From positions 1-21,963 of the forward strand of contig JBBBWG010010224.1 of NCBI GenBank assembly GCA_037176905.1: DNA of 21,963 nt, in the 5' to 3' direction. The stretch comes from Azolla pinnata. Its lineage: Eukaryota > Streptophyta > Polypodiopsida > Salviniales > Salviniaceae. Positions 1 through 10,800 of this stretch are shown in pieces (position 1 is the first letter of the stretch; every line of letters begins with the position of its first letter). The notes under the pieces were generated by a model. The model searched no databases and was not told where the DNA came from. It saw nothing but the letters and a program-made list of their open reading frames with translations. The translations under genes were made by a program, and so were the position numbers.

Positions 1-116
1 CACTTAGATTGGTAGAAGGGTGGAAGCCCTTTTCTTGTTCACTTGCATACCCATTTACAAAAAGGTTTGTGAGTGGCATATATAATAGGATTAGTAGCTA
101 GGGTTATAACTTCAGA

Positions 117-314
117 TTACCACAATTATGATAGTTATTTCGCATAATCGCAATTTCTAATAGTCAAGAAACCTTTCACCTGTTGAGCTTGTTTCTCAAC
201 AGGCGTATTATAAGTTCATATTACCGCAATTATGATAGTTATTTCGCATAATCGCAATTTCTAATAGTCAAGAAACCTTTCACCTGTTGAGCTTGTTTCT
301 CAACAGGCGTATTA
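117..314. repeat. Two tandem copies of a 104-bp unit, each with a hairpin
   Basis: The segment beginning TTACC(A/G)CAATTATGATAG at 117 recurs at 221 and is nearly identical through AACAGGCGTATTA. Each copy contains a perfect inverted repeat, CCTGTTGAG and CTCAACAGG, separated by the 7-base loop CTTGTTT (179-187/195-203 and 283-291/299-307). The near-identity suggests a recent duplication. No coding potential is visible. It could be the edge of a non-autonomous DNA element, but I see no terminal inverted repeats or target duplication. Confidence 0.9.
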
Positions 315-489
315 ACACGTAGATGTAACTGTTTATGAATTTTTATATATATGAATGCATATTTCTGTGTGTTTCGCCAATTACATAATAATTACATATT
401 TACCTCATGTACAACATAAGTGTATATTAGACCAATTGGCTATACCCCTTTATTGACTGAAATGAGTTGAAATGGGAGAAATCAGTAAG

Positions 490-1127
490 GTCGCGGTAAC
501 CAGAGTGTACACAGACACGGTAAATATGCAAGAAGCAGAAGTGCAGCAACTGCGCGGTAACAGGAGCGGTAACAGGTGCGGTAACAGGTGCGGTAACAAA
601 GCAGTAGAAATAGCAGAAAAACTCACGTAAAAGCTTGCGGCAAAATTTGCTACAATAGTTGCGGCAAATCAGAATTCTCTCCAAATTTTGCTGCAACTTT
701 GCGTAAATACACGTATAAAAGAAGTCGTGGCAATGCCCGCGTCAAACCGCGTGTAAATTGAGCGTTAAATTGTGCGTTTAAACTTGCGGATATACTCGTG
801 GTAAAATAAGCAGATAAATTTACGTCAATATTCACATCAATATTCCAATAAAACTCTCGTAAAATTGTTAAATTTGCAAGCGGCTATATTTCTGGCAATG
901 GTCGCGTAAATGTTCCCATCAAATTTGCAAAATTTTGTTGCGGCAAAATGTCCATTTGAATTTGCGGCAACAGCTACGTCAATATGCACGTAAAATGAGC
1001 GGCTATATTCACCGCAAAAGTGATATTCACAGTCGTGTCAACTGCGTGGATATACCCACGGATATTGTCGCGGTTATACTCAAGCTCTTACTCGCAGTTA
1101 TAATTGTGATATGGTTGTAGCAAAATT
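490..1127. repeat. Degenerate 12-bp quasi-periodic minisatellite
   Basis: A core resembling CG(G/T)(C/T)AA recurs about every 12 bases. It is exact as GCGGTAACA at 554, 566, 578 and 590. Diverged cores then begin at 602, 614, 626, 638, 650, 662, and later for example at 763, 775, 787, 811, 823, 835, 893, 905, 917, 941, 953, 965, 977, 989, 1059, 1071 and 1095. Spacing occasionally slips to 10, 11, 13 or 14, or skips to 24. Because 12 is divisible by 3, several frames on both strands stay open and give 4-residue peptide repeats (minus strand: PVTA; plus strand: LRQN, LRQQ and LRQY). These ORFs are probably by-products of the repeat, not genes. CG dinucleotides persist in most cores despite strong divergence elsewhere in the unit. 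Confidence 0.8.
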
Positions 1128-1130
1128 GCC

Positions 1131-1190
1131 ATTGTACTAGGGCTGCTCTCCAAACAGTCTTTAAATTGTACTAGGGCTGCTCTCCAAACA
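1131..1190. repeat. 26-bp direct duplication, period 34
   Basis: ATTGTACTAGGGCTGCTCTC followed by CAAACA occurs at 1131-1156 and again at 1165-1190, separated by 8 bases. It lies exactly where the 12-bp periodic tract meets the minus-strand coiled-coil remnant, so it may mark a junction or replication slippage. Confidence 0.85.
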
Positions 1191-1199
1191 TTAGTAATC

Positions 1200-1699
1200 G
1201 ATAAATAATCCTTATATCCTAACATTTTTCTATGGGTTTTTGCATCTTCTTTGGGTGATACCCCTTCCTTGAGACCGACAACACATACATTTAGGCATCG
1301 CCCTTGACGCATCATTTTTTCTTTTAGAATAGTGTGTACTATTTGATCCTCCTTTATCATGTCATTTTTAATGTTTCGTTCAACAATTTCTATCCACCAC
1401 CCCATTTTTGCTTTTTGATCCATATCACTTTTAACTTCTCTTTTAACTCTCTTGATTTCCTCAATATTTTCCAAGGAGTATTTTTCACCCTCTTTTGAGT
1501 GCTCAAAGTTAATAATTTGTCTCTACCTTAATTGTTTCCATTTCTACTTAAGATTGCCCTTTCAACTTTAACCTTTTCAATATCCAGTTTAACTTGGTCT
1601 GCATTTTCATTAAGCGATTAGCTACCTCTAAAAAATCATTCTTAGGTATTGAAAATCTAAGTCATTCACACCTTTAACTTCCTTTCGTTTAGTGGCCAT
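1200..1699 (-). pseudogene. Broken coiled-coil reading frame, possibly a retroelement ORF1/gag remnant
   Basis: On the minus strand an ATG at 1699 opens with MATKRKEVKG, rapidly meets stops and frame changes, and continues in a Lys/Glu-rich heptad-like stretch (DQVKLDIEKVKVERAIL, then EEIKRVKREVKSDMDQKAK). An open segment of about 90 codons follows, containing GRCLNVCVVGLKEGVSPKED. A charged coiled coil followed by a short beta-strand-like core is reminiscent of LINE ORF1 proteins, but I cannot name a family. The C-terminal end of the open frame runs into the repeats at 1088-1190, so the true end is lost. It is clearly non-functional as it stands. Confidence 0.35.
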
Positions 1700-2876
1700 T
1701 ACTGTAATAGTCCACAAAAATTATACAATTTAAAAGGATAGAGATAGAAAGACTTAGCACATAATGTTAAAAGAACTCTTAGGGTTTCCCGAACCGCCAA
1801 TGTTCACTCCAAGAAGGTGCTGGCTAACATTTATCCCCAAGAAAACGCAAAGCGACCTACTATTTTGTTTAGATTTGGCTGATCTGTTAATAGATTTTGG
1901 TGTTTAGATCTGCGTTGGAAAGCTCTCGATGGGAGCTACACAATGATTTTAATGAACGCAGAAAATGGTAGCCTGAGCAAAAAATGGTGTAGAAAATACT
2001 ACGGCGGATGACATAGGGGAGATGAATGTTGGAGAGGAGAGACATCTAGCTGGAACATACCCTAATAAAGCATTACTTGGAAGATAAGCTTTAGTTAAAT
2101 TAAAGAACAGCACAATAAGAGGCCCAATGGATATTCCCGACAAGATATGAGAGTGATTGCAAGAAAACATCACAACTTTGAAGATGTTCAAATCAATGTT
2201 TTTATTTTCTGATTTGAAGATGCTCAGAAGAAAAAAGTGCTTCAGAGATATTCTAAAGTAAACCAAGGCCAATCCAATTAACAGATGAGCGGCTCACAAG
2301 TTGGACTGATTCAAAACCATACAACCCTAACTTTGCTCGTGTACATGGGCATATCCTTTTTCAAAAATGCAGAACCTATCCTGTTGGGAAAATTTTAAGA
2401 GAAAATCATGTAATTCAATTTACCAAACAGTTTTGTTAGAACAAAAAAAAAGAGCAAAATGTCTTCAAAATGACAACCAGATGTTCTGAAAATCAGCATC
2501 CTTTACAATGAACGGCATTTTGGAGTCTATAATAACGTGAGTATAATTGGTAGATTCGTCCAGGAACCACTCCTCACTAGATCAAGAAATTTGTTTAAAA
2601 TCTTCAAGAAAAAAATGCCATTGATGAGAACAATATGGAAGTTACCATAAGATTATTATGCTTTTCAATGAAAAATTGGCTCACTTCCTTTCCTTTATAA
2701 ACAAATCATGTATCAGATACAAATTTCCTTTCAGAGTGTTTTCATCTTTGTAGGTACAGCACACACCTGCAAAAGATCACATGAACAGAGAATCGCAAGG
2801 AAGCGCTGAGGTGAAGGTCTCCATTCCATCCATCATCTAGTTGGAGAAAGAAACGAAAGCATCATACAATTCAATG
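1700..2876. other. 3' flank of the DnaJ gene, no gene recognised
   Basis: This AT-rich stretch lies beyond the DnaJ stop codon on its transcriptional downstream side, so its upper part should be the 3' UTR. No canonical AATAAA lies close to the stop on the minus strand; a TATAAA-like hexamer near 2695 and AATAAA near 2200 are the nearest candidates, and neither is convincing. On the plus strand at about 1985-2095 a short frame reads ENTTADDIGEMN, then GTYPNKALLGR, before stops. It could be debris of an old coding sequence, but I cannot assign it. Confidence 0.4.
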
Positions 2877-4816
2877 TCACAGACCCGCCCCGGCAGCTGC
2901 AGTACTAGCTTCTTCACCCGATTTCTTCATTTCCTCCTTCACATATTCCTCCAAAAGAGCATGTTGCCGTGGACTCAACGCTCTGTTAGTGATCACAAGA
3001 AAAATAGAATGTATTATTAAATAAATATATCCATCATCACATGAAGATTATGTCGATACAATCAAAATGACAGGAAATAATATATATACTCACGTAGGAA
3101 CAGAAACACGGAAATGCACATATTGATCACCGTACGAGTAGGAATTAACAATCTTTATTCCTGCAAACAAATATTGGATGGAAATTTGGTAAGCTGTCTG
3201 AAAATACAGAAGCGAACAACATTGAAAAGATATATCCAATAGATAATCACATAAGCTGGGTCCAACAAAAACATAATGACACAGGATGGTATGATGTGAT
3301 ATAGTGGAATATAAAAAACACACCTTTTCCTTTCAAAATTTCCTTATCTCCATGCTGTGTCCCTGGACGGACCTGTAATATCTCTTTTACTGTCATCTCT
3401 TTGCTTTTCAAAAATATAGATATCAGATGAATAGACAGATATAGTGAAACTATTGTTTTCCTACCTTTAGTGTCATCTCCCCAGTTAAGGACGGTATTTT
3501 AATATCTCCTCCCAATATGGCCTAAAACAAACATAAACAAAATTATTTCTTCAATGATAGAAAATTTCACAAGTACATAAACTTCGGAACTCATATTGTA
3601 GACAGACTCACGGTCACAAGACGGCACTATTAAGCATATAGTTCTAGATTTGCTTAAGTGAATCTCAACAACAGCACATCTTCTCTATCACAAAACTTCC
3701 ATTTACCCTGGTATAACTAATAGTTGCATCAATATGGATATTGGCCTTGTCCCTCCTAAACACCGGATCAGGTGCAACCTGAGGAAAGTAATGCATCACA
3801 GTTTCAATAAACTTCATTAAATTTCAGAAAGATCTTTAAGAACTTCAAAAGTAGTTCTCCATCTCATAAACCTTTGTTGACACAAGGACATCTCCTCGTT
3901 GATTAGATTGAGATGTCCACCCACCTTCACCACGCATACATATTGTGGAATTTGAGTCAACACCTATGACAGTTTGTAAGACTTGACATTAAGAAAAGCA
4001 TCATTGACATTGTTCAACAGTTTGCTCGCATATGCTATCTGCGACCATTTCTAGTCTCTACCGGATTCAATAAACATCCGCTACACAGCAAAAGTTATCT
4101 CACCTGGAGGTATATCAACAGATATTGTCTTTTTGGCTTTGACAAATCCTTTCCCCTTACATTTTTCACACTTCTCCTGCATAAAAAAACATGATCTGCA
4201 TTAGAGAAGCTCTACTATTGTAAGTCCTCATGAACTAGTGCAGTCTTGAGTTGCAGGAATGCTTTCCTACCTTCACAATATTGCCATCACCGCCACATGT
4301 TCTACATGTAGATTGAAACATGAACCCAGGTTGTGTCCTTGTGAAAGTCTGAAAAATGTTCTGTATCTAGTCAGACGGATATCATTGCTGAACAACAATT
4401 CTCATAATGTATTTAAGTCCAGACTCACTGTTCCAGATCCATTGCAGGTCTTGCACACCCGAGGTTTGACTCCAGGAGGTATACCTTTACCCTCTGCAAA
4501 AACAAAATAGCTCACACATCTCCATAAAAATATACAAATTGGAAATAGAATAGACCAAAATGAGAAAATAAATATCTGCATACTGCAAGCATCACACCGT
4601 GTTGGTGCTTGGAAGGAAATCCTTTTTGAGCATCCATACACAGCCTCTCTAAAATCAAGCTGTACTGTAACCTGCAAATGTTAGCTGCTCATGTTAGTTC
4701 TCAAATCGAGCATTGACAGCATAACTGCACCAGAAAAGATAGACAGATTTTATCGCCCTTACCTTCACATCTTCCTGACCCTGATCCATATCGTCATCCC
4801 GCATCATTCCAAAAAA
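2877..4816 (-). CDS. GFA2: DnaJ exons 8-18: zinc domain, client-binding domains, C terminus
   Basis: Eleven short exons separated by introns of 80-185 bp. Exon 8 (FFGMMRDDDMDQGQEDVK) leads into VTVQLDFREAVYGCSKRISF, the conserved start of C-terminal domain I. Four zinc motifs follow: CDACKGKG (residues 233-240, the Lys codon split by intron 9), CKTCNGSG (250-257), CRTCGGDG (273-280) and CEKCKGKG (287-294). All eight cysteines are present. Later landmarks are KKTISVDIPPG, PDPVFRRDKANIHID, AILGGDIKIPSLTGEM, VRPGTQHGDKEILKGKG and SYGDQYVHFRVSVP, each matching the corresponding GFA2 or Tid1 segment. The tail ends SPRQHALLEEYVKEEMKK and an Ala/Gly-rich stretch before TGA (2879-2877). In domain II the usual GDLYV is GDVLV, a mild divergence. 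Confidence 0.96.
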
Positions 4817-7800
4817 CTGAGTTCAAACAATTGAAACTATTGGTATGATCTTGTATTCCATATCATAAAATAATGTATCAGTTTGGTTCTAAACATGAAT
4901 ACACATTTGAATATTGAGGAAGAGGATCAAGAGAAAACCCCAATGCTCATATGTACATATACACAAGCTCCGGTTCCAACTCCCGGTTCTGTTCCAATTC
5001 AGAACCGACTTATAGATTGTCAGAATTCATTGTGAATTACATGCTCAAATCCCAATCCTCATGCCCATTTTAATCCACAGCCTACTCCTGCCTTATTTAT
5101 CTTCAAGAGGTTAGGAACCTTTCTTATATATCTTAATCTTATCAAACACTATGTATGGATATTGCCAGAATCTAATCATACTCACTAAAATTAGTTTTAA
5201 GTTGACCAGTATTTTAAGTACCCAAATAAATGTTATCCGCTAGCACATGTCCAATCGTTTTTTAATGAGATATTGTTCAGATAGATCCCCTTCTTTCTTT
5301 GGTGAGATTAAAGAAGGGGAATAAATTCCATCCCCTGAGTACGATCCATGCATTGGGTTTATTAAATATCCAATAGCATTGAAACGTTTCTATGAATCGG
5401 AATGGAAGGTTGATGTTTTGTTTTTGTTTTACAAATCGGACTAAAGCACTTTCTACATTTTTCACTATTCTGCATAGAGTTGACTTGAAGACTCCAAACT
5501 TTTGTAATTCCCCAACTCCTTAGAAAGATACTCCTTAGGGTAATGCCCCATGAGGTGGATAACGGCCTTCATCTAGATAGTTGGCACAGCAGCACTTGCT
5601 TTCTACAGGTTCCAGGCTAGCCCTTCCCTCCCTTCCACTCACCCACTACCTTAGTTTCCTGGCAGACTGCCCTTGGATCATTAATTCCTGTGGTGGCATT
5701 CAATGACAAGCAGGGCAATGCTAACCTGACAATGAGATGCTTGACAAGTTAAAATAAGGTCAGTCAAATGTTTACTGCATTTGCTTTACACCTATATACC
5801 TAATAAACAGCTGCATTCGCAGGGATTCTTTCTCCCATCTATATCTAGTGGTTTCTTGTGTCTTACCAGCAGGTTCAAATTGGATAAGCACATCCTTTAA
5901 GAAACATATATGAGCACATGCAGAGGATCTAGGCATGCCAATATAGATAAGAAAATATGAGAAAAACGACAAGAGGAGATGGGTTCATTGCTACTTCTGG
6001 CTGTTGAATCACTCACAATTATCAACAGCAGTGTCTCTTCAGAAATGAGGTGGAGACGTTTGTAGCCCTACAACAGCTCCCCAAGGGTCCATAACCACTT
6101 GGAAAAAGCTGCCAAGTTTGAAACTAGACCACAGGAAGTTCACAAGACAGTCCATGAAAACCTGAAAACCCTGCCAGTAAATATAAGCTTGGTGATGATA
6201 AAAGAGACAATCTGTGGAGTCCAAGGAAGGTGGCCTTGTATGGGTACTCAGAAGGATTTCCAACTAGCGAGAACAGAAAATGGTACTAGTATTAAAGATT
6301 ACCCAAAAGATCAACCCAAATGCACATCCAATACAATTGCCTAACTTTGTACAACTGGTTCAATTTCAAGCAGCCGGTTCCATACTGAATCCACTAGATG
6401 CATATAGTATAGAGGCAACTTTCATCCAGCTCGGAGAGAATGATACAGATACAGCCAAACCAACAAAAAAATGAAAAAACTTCAAAAAAGAGCATCAATA
6501 ACAAAAGATAATTCTTTGTTATCAAAAAGGTATATAATGACTGTTTTGTTATTTTTTTAGCCTTCTCTACCATATTTCTAAACCTTTTCTAAGTACCGTG
6601 CCCCATGTGGACCATGTCATAAGCTTTTTGGAAGTATGGCATCAGTAAATGGACTTTCCAGCAGCACAATCCCATTTAACACGATACTTCTCCCATGCAT
6701 TCTTGTTAAGCACAGAAACCAGTTTGCCATTCCTCAAAAAGTGTTTCAAGTTCTGCTTAGCATTTAATTACACTTATTCTCTTGTAGGCCTTTATGGATA
6801 TACATGAATGTTTGCAGTCTCCCCTTAGTTGCCAGTATTCAAATCCTGTTTCTTTGGGATCGTTGCAAACATCATTGTAATTGTTTCAGAAATCTGTACT
6901 TGTTCAAATAAGATCCCTAAAAACCTTCAGAAGTGATTAACCCATTTTTGTACTAGGCACTGTCCTATCACTCTTTAGTTTTTTGTTTGCCGCCAAAAGC
7001 TTTAAAAACTTTTGTGGCCGGATGCCCCCTCCTGCTCTGTTGTGTTTATAAACATAATATATCTACATCAAACCTGGTATTAACTGATTCAAGCAGGCTA
7101 TTCCTGGCCATGCCTGTATTGTTGAAAAAGCCATATAAGTATGGCATAGTTTTTCAAGAACTATTCTGTCACCATTTACAACTAGAAATTAAAGTGCTTC
7201 ATCATCTACAACCATTATCACCGTTGCTCCTTTATTGTTTACCAACTCTGAGAAGGTTTCCATCTCCCAATCTATGTCTGTTTTCAATCCCTGGTTATGC
7301 CAAACCAATCATGGAGGGCCACAGAACAGAGGAGACCTTCTATTTACTATTGTTGTTTATACTTGGTTTGACATCCTAGGAAGGGTTGTATTAATCACAT
7401 TGTGTTTCTCATTCTATTTTGCATAAATCTTCTGTGTATTGATGCATGCATTGTCCATCATTTTGTTGTTTTGTTTTTACTTAGCAGCCTATTCAGTTTG
7501 TCAGTCGCCAAATTTCAATCCCTACTGACCATAATTGGGCTTTTACCCCTGTTTATATTGCATGCAATAATTCCACGGACTTTGACTTCTACACATCTGC
7601 ATGCTACCATGATTAAAGATAGTCAAGCTTCTGGCACCACTAGTACAACACATCTTTCAGAATACAAGCAAATGGTTGGATCAATTGATAACAGCTCCTT
7701 ATTCAGGAGTTGAGAAGTAAGCAGGCCAGGCAGCTGAATGAGCAGGCCAAACAAAATGCCACTTGGCTATGACCTCATTTCTACAGGGGAACCATCAAAT

Positions 7801-10800
7801 TTAGCCGCAGTGTAAAGAGTACATGACCAAATTCTCCTTCAAATCTTTTTCAACCTTCTCTTCAACAAAGCATCCAGTAAAGAGGCCTTTTCATACAGAT
7901 CATGCCAGAAACTAATTTCTGCATTTCGTCACTATTGCTGAGAATCTACATTTAGTGGGCTTTCCCCAAAGTAAAACCAAGAGTCCGCCTAATTTCATGC
8001 ATCCTTCGCCCACTCTGTAATTGCTGGCCTCAATTCATTACCGAACTTAAAACTCTGAACTCAATTGAACATCTATAAAACATCCATGATTAGTTTTCAC
8101 TACATCTCCACAATGTTAATTGCAATTACAGGATGGATACAAAATGAACCAGCACTTTATTATCACATAATTTTTTGTGGAGGTTTCACACTGAATAAAC
8201 CTAGGACAGATTCACTTGTGAAAAATCAAGACCACAATTTTACCTCATGAACCCAGGGATCAGATGAATGTCTAACTTCATTAAGGTGATCCAATGAGTA
8301 CTGTAAACTCACCTCATCAAAACCTTCAAAGCCACCAAAACCTCTGAAAGATCCAAAGCCCCCAAACCCACTTGCACTTTCAAATCCATTTCCACCTCCA
8401 GAATGCATCTGCTCAAATGACTCTGGACCAACCTGGAGATATTCAAAATTCAAATCAGAACTATACTAATACTGACCAGCCAGAGCTCACCATTTTTTAT
8501 TAAGGAACGGGAATTCCTTGATCATAATTACCATAGTATTGAGATTCTACCAAGAAAACTACCAGCATATAGCAACAATATAATGAATCAGCTCCAAACA
8601 TTTGTGTAATAGTAGCACTGAACCAGTGCTAATGCTAATACGTAAAGTTTCTTTGCTCAATACTTTAAAGTTTCTTTGCTCAATATTTTAAAGTAAATAT
8701 TTCATACCTAGTTCTAGGTTCAGGTGCTTACTATGAATCTTATAACTAGTACTTTATGCTATCATTATAGTTGAAATACTCTGGATCTCATATAACTGCA
8801 ACAAGATCTTTCACGTCAAATGCTTAGGAAAGGGGTATCAAAATCATAACCAAGTGAAAAGTATGTAGTCTACTGCAGAAGGTTTCACAATCATGTCTAT
8901 CAAAAGAAGCCTCCAGTTCCTTGCAGCAAAGATCTCGCCTAAGGTCCATGAAGCACACAGACATTCTAGGGATCTCTGGCAGAAGCAATTATAGATTCAT
9001 CAATGTACAATGAGAACAATTTAATTTGAACACTTCTGATCTTCACAATGTTGTCATGGAAGTTAAAAACAGATCATTTCATGCACGACAAGGAGAGTAA
9101 GGAAGTCTGCATTTGGCTCATGCTTGAGATTGGCACAAAAGCAAGACATCCCATAAGCACCTTCAAACGTTTTTGTCATCCAAAATTGAGTATGTTTTAA
9201 AGTTCAGAATACATGGGTGCTAAAGGCTTGGCCAGTTTCTAAGAGATCCAACACTGTGAAGTCACACTTAATTTCCTTCTAAAAGTCTATATATAGTTGA
9301 TTTGCATTTATTTAAAATCGTTGTTTAAAGTGGAAATGCATGCCTCATACACACCTCATCATACAAAGATCTTTTCTCCTCATCTTTTAGAACCTGCACT
9401 AAGAATAGAATCGACCTTGTTCTTAGAGCTGAATGAAATACACAAAAATATCATTTTAAACTTTATTGCTATGAAATGTAGTTATTTATGATTAGTTATA
9501 CTCAAAGAGCGACTAAAAGCCTACTTGCCTCATAAGCTTTTTGAATCTCTTGAAATTTCTTTTCTGCATTAGGGTTGCCTTTATTCATGTCTGGATGATG
9601 TTTTTTGGCCAACTACAAATGATATCAAAAATATATTGGTTATTTTACATAATAAACAATGGAAACTAGGTACACCTGCTTCAGCAATATATTCCAACAA
9701 TAGTAATATAAATTGAGCAAAGTAAAAAGAAGAAAACTCTTACAGCATAGTACGCCTTTTTAATATCTGATTGACTAGCACTACTAGAAATTCCAAGAAT
9801 CTCATAGAAGTCTTTGCTCCTCATTTGTTGTGTGCCTGTAAAAGAGATGAATTACTGACAACATCTGCCGACCAAGAGAATAAGTATTGGAAGAATCATG
9901 AATATAACCTGTCACATGAAAATATCTTTTGCCAATTTTCACGTTGACCCATGCTTTTGCAGTGATCAGCTGGTTCTCTGAAATAAAAGTTTATTCAATG
10001 AGAAGGGATCAAGTAATGCTACTCATAGAATTATTATACGAAGCAATCAAATAATTCCTTTCTAATAAATACGATTAAGACAAAACTTTATGTGGATCAA
10101 CAGACAGCACCAATCAATCCTTGACAGTGCTTGCAAATTTTCCTTTTCAGTTTTATTTCACAAGCCAGCATCAAAGGATCTTCTGCCTTCTCACCATCAC
10201 TCAAGGAACGAGCTTAAAGCATCTAGCGCTCCACTACTAGACTGGACCTTACGCTAACCCTAGAAGCTCACAACTCAAAAGTTAAACACTTGCATCACTC
10301 AGGAAAACTCCTTGAAGTATATACCCGACTAGGATTGGGGTCAAACAACCTGGATCACGATTTGCATCCAAGGCCAAAGTACTAGAGGACTTGTTTGCAA
10401 AGATTCTGAGTTAGCCCATCTACTTCCACCCACCCACTAAACTGTTATGTCCCAGTGGACTTGGAATTTAATGGATTTCTTGCAAGTGGCCACTACGGTT
10501 ACCAGCCCAGTGGTGTGAAACAACCAACAGAGTTTAATGGAGTGAGTGCCTTGGTTCAGATCTGAGCGGTCAAAAGGTCAAGGATCAGGATCATTCTCAG
10601 CTTGAGGTATCAACAAAATATGTGTTCACTAAATGCATGCAGTTGTATGCACACACATGTATACACATGCATGCACCTCTTTTGTAGTACAATTTGTTTT
10701 CACTCTTTCACTAAATTTCCTTCAATCATAATTTCAGTTATACATTACTTTATGAATTGATTCTCTTTTCTTTGTAATCCTTGGGCAAACTTCAATATAA

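Noticed and set aside
1949..2272. 107-codon minus-strand open frame downstream of DnaJ
   Set aside because: No recognisable motif. Hydrophobic composition is that of random AT-rich DNA, and a plus-strand frame over part of it looks equally protein-like but is broken.
6039..6474. Overlapping plus and minus frames in intron 7 with Lys/Thr-rich or aromatic content
   Set aside because: No conserved domain I know, and no splice-consistent link to neighbouring exons.
6987..7713. Three overlapping plus-strand frames in intron 7
   Set aside because: No motif, and Leu/Phe/Ser-rich composition expected of T-rich sequence. They lie within an intron whose flanking exons join cleanly.
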